The position numbers and the translations under genes were made by a program. From an uncultured Collinsella sp. (GTDB lineage: Bacteria; Actinomycetota; Coriobacteriia; Coriobacteriales; Coriobacteriaceae), in contig URIK01000096.1 of NCBI GenBank assembly GCA_900547855.1, forward strand, positions 1-7,042: a DNA stretch of 7,042 bases, written 5' to 3'. Positions 1 to 5,756 of this stretch are shown here, piece after piece (the first letter of the stretch is position 1; every line of letters begins with the position of its first letter). The notes under the pieces are model-generated. The model searched no databases. It saw only the letters and a list, made by a program, of their open reading frames with translations, and had not been told where the DNA came from.

Positions 1-45
1 ACACTCGACTAGTCGTCGGCAGCGTCAGATGTGTATAAGAGACAG
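1..45 (+). other. Nextera/Tn5 sequencing adapter (artefact), left end
   Basis: This is not genomic sequence. Bases 13-45 are the 33-nt Nextera read-1 adapter, ending in the 19-bp Tn5 mosaic end AGATGTGTATAAGAGACAG at 27-45. Bases 1-4 (ACAC) match the end of the P5 oligo. Bases 5-12 (TCGACTAG) sit exactly where the i5 index belongs and match, from memory, Nextera XT index S513. Any reading frame crossing this stretch picks up artificial residues; in one plus-strand frame it gives an N-terminus MYKRQ. Genomic sequence starts at 46. Confidence 0.98.
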
Positions 46-1534
46 TTGACGCGAGAAGCGGTGCCACGACACCAAACTGTTCGGTGGATATGGTCGGCTC
101 GTCGGTCAAGTCCTGCCGAATGGGTGCCACGACCGCCTCGACAATCGCGTCGGCTACGGGCCCGGCTTCCGGTTGCCCTGAGTCCGCTGCCTCGGCTTCT
201 GCGGACGCGCCGTCCTCGCGTTCCTCATCGATCAAAAGCGCTTCGCGCGTTTGCGCAGCGGCGTTCCGAATGTGCCCCAGCTGACTCAGATCGATATCGA
301 TTTTGACGGGCTGGTGTGCGGCGTCCCACGAAAGCCATGCCACAATCTCGTCATCGATAATCTTGGCCAGATATTTGGGGACCTTTTCTTCCTTAAGGGG
401 ATGGGCGGGGTCCAGCGCCAGGCGCAGGCGTTGGTCGCAGGCGCGCATCATTTCACCGAGCTTGCTGCTCTTTTGCCTGCTGCCATGGATACGCATGCAT
501 TCCCAAAAGCCGTTTTGGCAACGGTAGATATGGATAGGATCCAGGCGGTATTCGCAGTCCTCGTGGCGCTCGGGCGCAAAGAATACGGCCGAGGCAAACA
601 TGGTGTAGGGCATGGCCGTCTCCTCCCCAAATAAACTCGCCACGATGCCGGTCTTTCGGTGCGTGTCATAGTAGCGCGCCATGCGGACATACACGGCGCA
701 TGCCACGTGGCGCAGATCGCGGTGGTGGCTGCGGTCGAGCCGCGAGTTACTTAGGTTGTACGTGGAGAGGGCGTTGATGGCGGTCATGAGTCGCTCCTCG
801 CGCACCTCATCGGGCGGAAGGGGGAGCGTGGGCTCGGAGGTTTTGCGACGCTTGGGGGTCTGGCCGGACGGTGCCGGTGCTGGTGCAAGGTCTCGTGCCG
901 CGCGCCGCAGCTCGATAAGGGCGTTGTCGAACATGACGGTTTTAGAATCACGAAGCAGCTTGGGGTCGAGCCCGTGGAACACGGCGTAGTCCTGCAACCA
1001 CACGCGTGCAAACCGGTCGATGCCGGGCTCAAAGGCGCGGTAGGCATCCCAAAAGGCCTTGATCTTGTTAAAACCATCGAGCGGATTATCTACGCCGATG
1101 CCGCAAATCAGCTCATAGAGATACAGAAAGGCAAAGGACGTAGACGTTTCCTCGACGGTCCCGCGGCGCACTTGGGCGCGCCAGGTAAAGTAGCCGCGCA
1201 GCTGTCGGTCGCTCATGGCGTTGTAGGTGGGAAAGTACGACTTAAAGGTGCCGTTGTAGGGACAGTCGTCCTCAAAGTCGGCCATCAGCAGGCCCTGGCG
1301 GTAAAAAAGCTCGGCTTCCGAAAGCCAGCGGCCCGCACCGCCCTTGGGGTCATCCTGCCAGCGCGATATCTCGCGCATTTTACGGTACTGGTCGGGGAGG
1401 AAATTCTGCATCTGTCGGCCGGTTTTGAGAATCGGCTCGTCTGCGTAGATTTCGTTTGAGAAGCGGGTGGACTGATGGGTCCGGGCCTCGGCCATAATGC
1501 GCTCGATGAGCATCTTGATGTCCTGGTCGGCCAC
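46..1534 (-). CDS. TerB_N / TerB_C domain protein, 3' end missing
   Basis: The frame is open from a GTG at 1534 to the adapter junction: 496 codons with no stop, so the C-terminus is lost. The start is supported by AGGAGAGGAG five bases upstream. Residues about 40-195 look like a TerB_N domain (Pfam PF13208): the block YNAMSDRQLRGYFTWRAQVR at 104-123 is followed by a hydrophobic FAFLYLYELICGIG at 134-147. A Pro/Ala/basic linker spans about 215-240. Residues 411-438 (IDLSQLGHIR, then TREALLIDEE) resemble the opening of a TerB_C domain. From about 436 the chain is acidic and Ala-rich. TerB-linked proteins belong to the Ter network, discussed in the literature for tellurite, phage and DNA-damage stress; the molecular activity of TerB_N and TerB_C is not established. 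No signal peptide or membrane helix is seen, so it is probably cytoplasmic. A LexA-like box in the promoter suggests SOS control. The family call is from recalled motifs. Confidence 0.85.
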
Positions 1535-1539
1535 CGCTT

Positions 1540-1549
1540 CTCCTCTCCT
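1540..1549 (-). promoter_or_regulatory. Ribosome binding site deciding the GTG start of the TerB_N gene
   Basis: The minus strand reads AGGAGAGGAG, then five bases, then GTG at 1534-1532. The purine-rich double site and normal spacing choose this GTG over the later in-frame ATG at codon 8. Confidence 0.75.
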
Positions 1550-1571
1550 AACGCAGCTACGGTGACCTCAT

Positions 1572-1601
1572 ATCATAGCACAGCATCAAACAGATGTTCG
1601 A
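1572..1601 (-). promoter_or_regulatory. Promoter with overlapping LexA (SOS) box, TerB_N gene
   Basis: Bases 1586-1601 read TCAAACAGATGTTCGA on the plus strand. Against the Gram-positive/actinobacterial SOS palindrome TCGAAC-N4-GTTCGA this has one mismatch in twelve fixed positions (A at 1588). A -10-like TATGAT lies on the minus strand at 1577-1572, so the box covers the expected -35 region, the usual place for repression. No good -35 hexamer is visible in its place (CGAACA at 17-bp spacing). The predicted transcript start would leave a leader of roughly 30 nt before the GTG. The match is seen directly; LexA binding is inferred. Confidence 0.65.
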
Positions 1602-1622
1602 GATACCGCTGCGTTGATAGAT

Positions 1623-2339
1623 TTAGAACAGGAGGGCGTAGATGACGGCGATGACGACGGAGGGGAGCATATTGGCCGTGCGGAAGGTCTGAGGACGGAT
1701 GAGGTTGACGCCGACGCAGAAGATGAGCATGGAGCCTACGAGCGAAAGGCTGTCGAGGGCTGCCGTGGTCATGATGGGGGAGAGCGCGCCGGCAAACAAC
1801 GTGATCGTCCCCTGGAACACGGCGACGGGCAGGGCGGAGAAAATGCAGCCGCGGCCAAGCGACGCCGTCATGGTGCAGACGATGATGCAGTCCAATGCGC
1901 CTTTCAAGGCAAGCGTTGACCAGTCACCGAGCAGACCGTCCTGAATCGAGCCCACGATGGCCATGGCGCCGATGCACACCGTGAGCGATGTCGAGACAAA
2001 GGCGTTGGTGAACTCGTTGTCACCCTCGCTGCCGGTTTTTCGCTTGAGCCATTCGCCAAGGTTCTCGATGGCGGCCTCCAAGTTGATGGCCTCGCCGATG
2101 AGCGAACCGAGCGCAAATGAGACGATGAGCATGGTGGTACCGGTGGTCGCTAGCGCCTTTCCATCGATGATGAGCATCTTTTGCATGGTGCCGCCCAGGC
2201 CGATAAACAGGACGCACAGCCCCGATGCTTTCATGAGCGTGTTTTGGATGCGCGGTGTAATGAAGCGGCCGCCCGCTAATCCCAAAAGACCGCCCGCAAC
2301 TAAAAGCACAACGTTGATGATTGTTCCCAAGCCCGGCAT
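1623..2339 (-). CDS. DUF554 family multi-pass membrane protein (YqgA/YdfK-like)
   Basis: This encodes a 238-residue, very hydrophobic protein with about six or seven membrane segments. The N-terminal pattern MPGLGTIINV, then GGLLGLAGGRF, followed by SGLCVLFIGLGGTMQ and later SFALGSLIGEAIN, is characteristic of the DUF554 family (Pfam PF04474), which includes E. coli YqgA. The length fits the family (about 220-240). Its function is unknown; a transport role is often supposed but unproven. The start at 2339 is preferred over the upstream in-frame start at 2408 because AGGAGG lies just before it and the 23 extra residues are not hydrophobic and not family-like. It shares orientation with the surface operon upstream (118-bp gap) and the TerB_N gene downstream (88-bp gap), but both gaps hold promoter-like signals, so it may be its own unit. 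No T-rich terminator hairpin follows it. Confidence 0.92.
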   Translation of the reverse strand: MPGLGTIINVVLLVAGGLLGLAGGRFITPRIQNTLMKASGLCVLFIGLGGTMQKMLIIDGKALATTGTTMLIVSFALGSLIGEAINLEAAIENLGEWLKRKTGSEGDNEFTNAFVSTSLTVCIGAMAIVGSIQDGLLGDWSTLALKGALDCIIVCTMTASLGRGCIFSALPVAVFQGTITLFAGALSPIMTTAALDSLSLVGSMLIFCVGVNLIRPQTFRTANMLPSVVIAVIYALLF

Positions 2340-2342
2340 GAG

Positions 2343-2349
2343 CCCTCCT
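2343..2349 (-). promoter_or_regulatory. Ribosome binding site deciding the DUF554 start
   Basis: AGGAGGG on the minus strand lies three bases before the ATG at 2339 (AGGAGG core four bases away). It is strong in sequence though slightly close, and it excludes the longer in-frame start at 2408. Confidence 0.75.
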
Positions 2350-2415
2350 GTATTGATGCCAACGTGGCAATCGTAGCAGAACGAAATGCGAGGCACATCG
2401 CGACTCATCTAATAC

Positions 2416-2451
2416 GTTATATAAGTGGTGTTAGGAATGATGCGCAGCATT
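2416..2451 (-). promoter_or_regulatory. Possible promoter and palindromic operator upstream of the DUF554 gene
   Basis: The minus strand has TATAAC at 2421-2416, a 5/6 match to the -10 consensus. No good -35 is present. Where it would lie there is instead a 16-bp near-palindrome AATGATGCGCAGCATT (2436-2451), mismatched only at its fifth base pair, starting 7 bp past the stop of the upstream gene. It has no following T tract on the minus strand, so it does not look like an intrinsic terminator. An operator or activator site is one reading; chance is another. Confidence 0.3.
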
Positions 2452-2457
2452 TAAGCC

Positions 2458-3888
2458 TCAGGTGGTTGTCGGGACATAGGGATAGTATTCAAAGCGCAGT
2501 GTCATAAGCCGCTGCGGGAATTCAATAGCCGCGGCGATGATATTGGCATCGCGGGCACGATCAAACCCTTCGAGTTCGATCTGATACGAGACGTCTTGCA
2601 TAATGTCCAGACGCCGCCAGGCTAGGAGTGTGTCGCCATCGAATTCCAAGGTCTTGCCTCCATCTGGAGCAACGGCATATAGACGCAGCTTGGCGGTGGT
2701 TGCAGGGTCGACAACCGTGACCTTTTTAATTTCGTTTCGAGTATTCTTGGCGCCCAACAAGGTGAGCAGTGTTGGGGCCACGACCTCGCCCGATGGCAAA
2801 AAGACGACTTCGATGGATTCGGGAAATGCGATGATAGCCGACTTGCGGACGGGCTGATTGGCGGCGGCAACTTCGATGTTCGCAGCGTCGATGACCTCTG
2901 TGTGGTCGAGTGCGGCAAGCACGCAACAGTTACCTTCATCGATCTCTTGAGGATCAGCAAGCCCCAGACTGTCCGCGAACTCGGGATCGTTTGGATCGGC
3001 AGCGGGCTCATTCGGCGCTTCGAAAGAAGCTGGGACGCTGTTTGTCGGCGACGGCGTGTCGCCCGCACCTGCTTCTTTGTCCGCGCTCTCTTCTTGTATG
3101 GTTGCGTTGATGGGTTCGTCGTTTGGGGGGAGCGTCTTGGCGTCAAACGCGGAGGGGAGAATTCCGATGGCTCCGGATCCGTTCCACTCCATTTCGAGAA
3201 GCGCCGGGTCGGCAAGAATGCGTTGCCTGCTTTGCGCGCGGGCATCGATTTCAATAGGGCCTGCCTCTATCCCTCGTGTAAGGCTGAGTGATCCGGATGG
3301 CTTCTCGAAATGAGCGTCTGTGTCTTTGGTACTGACGGCGTAGAACAGCAGGGACGCTTCTCCCGCCGCGATGGCATCGGTACCGGCTTTGGTCAGCCGC
3401 AACGATGCCGTGAATGAGAGGGTGGGCTGCGTGTCGTCTGCATTCGCGGCGGCGCAGCCCAGACATATACCGCCTCCTTTCTCAAAAAACGTACCGTCGA
3501 AGGCGACCTTCGCTCCGTTCGCCGAGTCATCGACCGAAGCGATGTCGATGCGCAGCTCTAAATTGCATGGATCGCCATCTGCATCGAGCACAACCGAGCG
3601 CCACGTGCAGACGGCGCACCCCGCCTGGGAGCCGTTTGCCTTGTTCGAACGATTGATATCCACGACTATCGAGCCGTCCGTATTACGACGAAGGCATCCC
3701 GAGGTTGAGATTGCGGCCTGTGCGATCGAAAAACGCTTGCACGCAATGGCGCTCGACGGATTTGGTGCGGAGCTTAGGGCCGCTGGTAAGGAGTCTGCCA
3801 TGACAGGAGTCGCCCAAGCGGCGACAGGCGTTCCGGTTGCGAGCGCGCCGCAGAGTGCGACGACGGGCAAAAGGTTCTTCGATGCCAT
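2458..3888 (-). CDS. Secreted two-domain cysteine-containing protein, unrecognised
   Basis: A 476-residue protein whose function I do not recognise. A signal peptide covers about 1-31 (lysine near the start, hydrophobic core, cleavage near VMA-DS), so it should be exported. Residues about 45-230 form a beta-rich domain with seven cysteines: C50, C65, C91/C94 (CAVC), C108 and C142/C145 (CLGC). The two CxxC pairs could bind a metal or form disulfides. An acidic, Pro/Ala/Asn-rich linker (about 253-318) leads to a vicinal C321-C322 and a second beta-rich domain (about 325-470). No LPXTG-like signal or C-terminal membrane helix is present, so it is either released or held by another protein. The ATG at 3888 has AGGAG six bases upstream. 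It is last in the five-gene envelope block, 18 bp after the sortase-substrate gene. Secretion is well supported; any role is open. Confidence 0.85.
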   Translation of the reverse strand: MASKNLLPVVALCGALATGTPVAAWATPVMADSLPAALSSAPNPSSAIACKRFSIAQAAISTSGCLRRNTDGSIVVDINRSNKANGSQAGCAVCTWRSVVLDADGDPCNLELRIDIASVDDSANGAKVAFDGTFFEKGGGICLGCAAANADDTQPTLSFTASLRLTKAGTDAIAAGEASLLFYAVSTKDTDAHFEKPSGSLSLTRGIEAGPIEIDARAQSRQRILADPALLEMEWNGSGAIGILPSAFDAKTLPPNDEPINATIQEESADKEAGAGDTPSPTNSVPASFEAPNEPAADPNDPEFADSLGLADPQEIDEGNCCVLAALDHTEVIDAANIEVAAANQPVRKSAIIAFPESIEVVFLPSGEVVAPTLLTLLGAKNTRNEIKKVTVVDPATTAKLRLYAVAPDGGKTLEFDGDTLLAWRRLDIMQDVSYQIELEGFDRARDANIIAAAIEFPQRLMTLRFEYYPYVPTTT

Positions 3889-3906
3889 GGGGTCTCCTTA
3901 GCTAAT

Positions 3907-4188
3907 TTAGTGCGGCCTGTTCATGTTTTGTTTCTGGCTGTGTTTGATGTGCAGACCGAGGCCGGCGGTTCCCGCGCCTGCTGCTGCGGCGCCTGCTGCC
4001 AAGAGCCATCGTTTGTCGCCTGTCTGCGCCAACGGTTCCTCGCGGTCGCTGCGGTCGAGCTCCGAGAGGTCGACCGTCACTTGCGTGGCGGCCTGCGCCT
4101 GTTCTTGCTGGGCAAAGGCCATGGCTGGCCCAAACGCTAGGATGCTGACGGCGGCGGCCAGGGCGACGGCCTTATGCCGTGTGCGCAC
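3907..4188 (-). CDS. Very small LAXTG sortase substrate (cell-wall anchored peptide)
   Basis: With the GTG start at 4188 the protein has 93 residues; an in-frame TTG at 4218 would give 103. The GTG is preferred because it yields a compact signal peptide: a basic n-region (RTRHK), a hydrophobic core, and a cleavage site at AMAFA-QQ about 26 residues in. The C-terminus has a full sortase signal: LAQTG, then D and K-R, a hydrophobic Ala/Gly-rich helix (about WLLAAGAAAAGAGTAGLGL) and a basic tail. LAXTG is the variant favoured by class E sortases of Actinobacteria. After both cleavages only about 30 residues would remain (rich in Q, E and D), which is unusually small for a wall-anchored protein. 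Its start lies inside the preceding gene (17-nt overlap from the GTG), so translation is probably coupled. It might be a linker, anchor or capping piece for its secreted neighbours. No sortase is in the window. Confidence 0.75.
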   Translation of the reverse strand: MRTRHKAVALAAAVSILAFGPAMAFAQQEQAQAATQVTVDLSELDRSDREEPLAQTGDKRWLLAAGAAAAGAGTAGLGLHIKHSQKQNMNRPH

Positions 4189-4771
4189 CGGGCTCGACCG
4201 TCCAGGTGATCGTTGCAACCTGATCGCCTTCGCCGGTTACGCGGAAGATGTCGCGCGTGACGCGGGCGACGTTTCCGCTTGTCTTGAGCTTAATTTTGTC
4301 CGTGCCACCGGCAATGCCCTGGTAGCCCATGTCGAAGGCTGCATTCTTGGAAAGATCGAGGCCCGTTCCCTGCATTGCGGCGCTGGCGTTCTGGAGCGCG
4401 CCGTCGGGGCCGACCTTAAAGTCGATGGAGTTCTGCGCGGTTCCGGCCTTGGCGTCGGCAGCAATGGTCCAGGTGTTCATGGCGTCGATCTTCATGTTGG
4501 TGACATGGATGCCGTAGGCCGAATGATTGTCGATGGTGGTCGCGTCTTCTGAGGGGCCCTGAAGCGTGCCGTCGGCCTTGGCGACGAAGGGAATAACCGT
4601 CGGAACTTTGAACTCAACGTTGTCGATCTCGGTCCTGACCATTACTTTCGTGGTTCCAACGCGCCCGGCCGCCATAGCTGGCGTCGGGGCGGCGCCCATT
4701 GCGAGCGCGAGCGCGAGCCCCGCGCCCACGACGAGCGCTCTGGCTCCGTTCATGTTCCTGGTGATGTCCAT
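4172..4771 (-). CDS. Secreted beta-rich surface protein, unrecognised
   Basis: A 199-residue protein with a clear signal peptide (cleavage near PAMA-AG, residue 34-35). The mature part has no cysteine and a pattern of short beta strands: FKVPTVIPFV at 54-63, ADGTLQGPSEDATTIDN at 66-82, a Ser/Gly-containing middle, and a final strand ATITWTVEP at 186-194. A start of the VPTxIPF type followed by DGTxxGPS and N-S-xxxIHVT is something I associate with secreted beta-sandwich surface proteins of Gram-positive gut bacteria, but I cannot name a family. It has no sorting signal of its own. The ATG at 4771 has AAAGGA seven bases upstream. It lies 90 bp after the membrane-protein gene and overlaps the LAXTG gene, suggesting the two are made together. 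It could be a structural subunit or an adhesin. Confidence 0.8.
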   Translation of the reverse strand: MDITRNMNGARALVVGAGLALALAMGAAPTPAMAAGRVGTTKVMVRTEIDNVEFKVPTVIPFVAKADGTLQGPSEDATTIDNHSAYGIHVTNMKIDAMNTWTIAADAKAGTAQNSIDFKVGPDGALQNASAAMQGTGLDLSKNAAFDMGYQGIAGGTDKIKLKTSGNVARVTRDIFRVTGEGDQVATITWTVEPGAHTA

Positions 4772-4791
4772 GGTCGTTCCTTTCTATTCGC

Positions 4792-4808
4792 CGCGGGCCG
4801 TCCCCGCG
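4792..4808 (-). other. GC-rich hairpin between operon genes
   Basis: A perfect 6-bp stem (CGCGGG / CCCGCG) with a 5-nt loop lies 15-20 bp before the ribosome binding site of the 199-residue protein gene. No T tract follows on the minus strand, so it is not a standard terminator. It could be an RNA processing or stabilising element that raises expression of the downstream surface proteins, or simply GC-rich chance. Confidence 0.4.
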
Positions 4809-4861
4809 ATGATTGGACGAATGCTGGTGAATTGCGTGCGGTGCCGCGTCGGCCGGAAAAG

Positions 4862-5371
4862 CTAGTTCTCGGCTTGCTCAACCCGCACCTTGACACGTGT
4901 CGGATTGCCGTGGCTGTCGAGGGTCTTGGCATCGAGTGCCTGGATCTCGATGTACGCCTCGCCTTCTTTGATGTCGCCGGCGGGGCACGTTTCGATTGTC
5001 TTGCCGGTCTCGACCACACCGGATTCGTACATGGTCTCGTCGTTTTGGATGACGCGGAATCGCTGGGGAAATTTATTGTCTTGGACGTTTTGCACGTTGA
5101 CGCGCAGCTTGCCGTCCTTCTGCAGCTGAGCGACCGGTGCGACCGAAATCGTCATCATGTTGTCGCGGACTATGGCGTCGAGCTCATCTTGGATTTCCTG
5201 ACGCGTTTTGCCCTCGGCCGTCGTAACCGAAGCGCCCGCCTCGGGTACGGGCTGCGACTGCCAAGCGTATAGTCCTACGGCGACAAGGGCACAGACGATG
5301 GCCAAGCAGGCAACGATGAGCTTCTTGCGACGACCCAGGCCTGCAAAGTGGGGTGGCTTCTTCGCGCTCAT
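4862..5371 (-). CDS. Single-pass membrane protein with extracytoplasmic domain
   Basis: A 169-residue protein. A basic N-terminus (RRKK at 14-17) is followed by one hydrophobic helix (about 18-37), giving an N-in/C-out anchor. There is no lipobox cysteine placed for lipidation and no sorting signal. Residues about 55-70 (TRQEIQDELDAIVRDN) look helical. The rest is a small beta-rich domain with ISVAPVAQLQKDGKLRVNVQNV at about 75-96, FPQRFRVIQNDETMYESGVV at 101-120 and a single C129. Its layout resembles small anchored proteins found in Gram-positive surface or conjugation-type clusters, but I cannot assign a family. The ATG at 5371 overlaps the stop of the preceding gene as ATGA, a sign of coupled translation; a longer in-frame start at 5980 would read through that gene and is rejected. 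It might dock the secreted products of the downstream genes at the membrane. Confidence 0.8.
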   Translation of the reverse strand: MSAKKPPHFAGLGRRKKLIVACLAIVCALVAVGLYAWQSQPVPEAGASVTTAEGKTRQEIQDELDAIVRDNMMTISVAPVAQLQKDGKLRVNVQNVQDNKFPQRFRVIQNDETMYESGVVETGKTIETCPAGDIKEGEAYIEIQALDAKTLDSHGNPTRVKVRVEQAEN

Positions 5372-5664
5372 GCGGCATCCTTGGCGGTATAGATGCGCGC
5401 AAAGGTGGACGGGTTCGCTCCAAAGAGCATGTGAAGCATCAGGCGGCGTGAGTAGACAAGCTCGTCGAAGTCGGGAGGGAGCTCGATGTCGTGGATATGC
5501 GCGATGCGGTGGGCGAGCGCCGAGAACGACTCGGGGTCGCAGATCACATCGGTGGTAACGTGGTAGACCGTCGTATCGGGGAATGCCTCTTCGTCGAAAG
5601 GCAGGAGATGGGGATCGTCGTCGACTTCGATGGCGATGCCGTACTGGGGCCAGTAATATGCCAT
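5368..5664 (-). CDS. Small hypothetical protein, first gene of the envelope operon
   Basis: A 98-residue protein with no signal peptide or membrane helix. The ATG at 5664 has GGGAGG five bases upstream, and the gene ends in a 4-bp ATGA overlap with the membrane-protein gene, so it is very likely real and co-transcribed. The N-terminus YYWPQYGIAIEVDDDPH resembles the core strand of Vsr/DUF559-like PD-(D/E)XK nuclease folds (WPxxGIAIExD), with E13 and D15 in the right pattern. However, the upstream catalytic strand and helix are absent, since the protein starts right at this strand, so activity is doubtful. The second half (about 44-98) is alpha-helical with RRLMLHMLFG at 73-82. It may be a shortened nuclease-fold derivative acting as a regulator or adaptor, or the likeness may be chance. 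Function is unknown. Confidence 0.7.
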   Translation of the reverse strand: MAYYWPQYGIAIEVDDDPHLLPFDEEAFPDTTVYHVTTDVICDPESFSALAHRIAHIHDIELPPDFDELVYSRRLMLHMLFGANPSTFARIYTAKDAA

Positions 5665-5685
5665 GGGAACCTCCCTGCTTCTGGG

Positions 5686-5709
5686 GCCAAAACTTCTGTC
5701 GGTTTTGGC
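5686..5709 (-). repeat. Perfect 8-bp inverted repeat in the operon leader
   Basis: GCCAAAAC (5686-5693) and GTTTTGGC (5702-5709) flank an 8-nt loop, ending 21 bp upstream of the first operon ATG and just before its ribosome binding site. It has no T tract. It could be an RNA hairpin that controls access to the start region or a protein-binding palindrome. Confidence 0.55.
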
Positions 5710-5738
5710 TGTCGATGCCGACCGTATCAGCCGCTACT

Positions 5739-5756
5739 TGACCAATTTCTGACCAA
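5739..5756 (+). repeat. 7-bp direct repeat TGACCAA, 11-bp period
   Basis: TGACCAA occurs at 5739-5745 and 5750-5756, separated by 4 bp, giving an 11-bp period (one helical turn). A related TTGACGG follows at 5761-5767. Direct heptamers with about one-turn spacing are the usual binding pattern of OmpR/PhoB-type response regulators. The repeat is seen; the regulator is inferred. Confidence 0.45.

Noticed and set aside
31..306. Plus-strand frame beginning MYKRQ
   Set aside because: The start codon lies in the adapter, and the frame is antisense to the TerB_N gene, whose minus-strand coding is uninterrupted.
974..1459. 161-codon plus-strand frame
   Set aside because: Antisense shadow of the TerB_N gene; no ribosome binding site or recognisable domain, while the opposite strand carries family motifs.
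1623..2408. Longer DUF554 start at 2408
   Set aside because: The added residues are not family-like and the strong AGGAGG site lies before the ATG at 2339.
3907..4771. A single wall-anchored protein split by a frameshift into the 199-residue and LAXTG parts
   Set aside because: The LAXTG part has its own signal peptide between the overlap and the sorting signal, so two separate exported proteins fit better.
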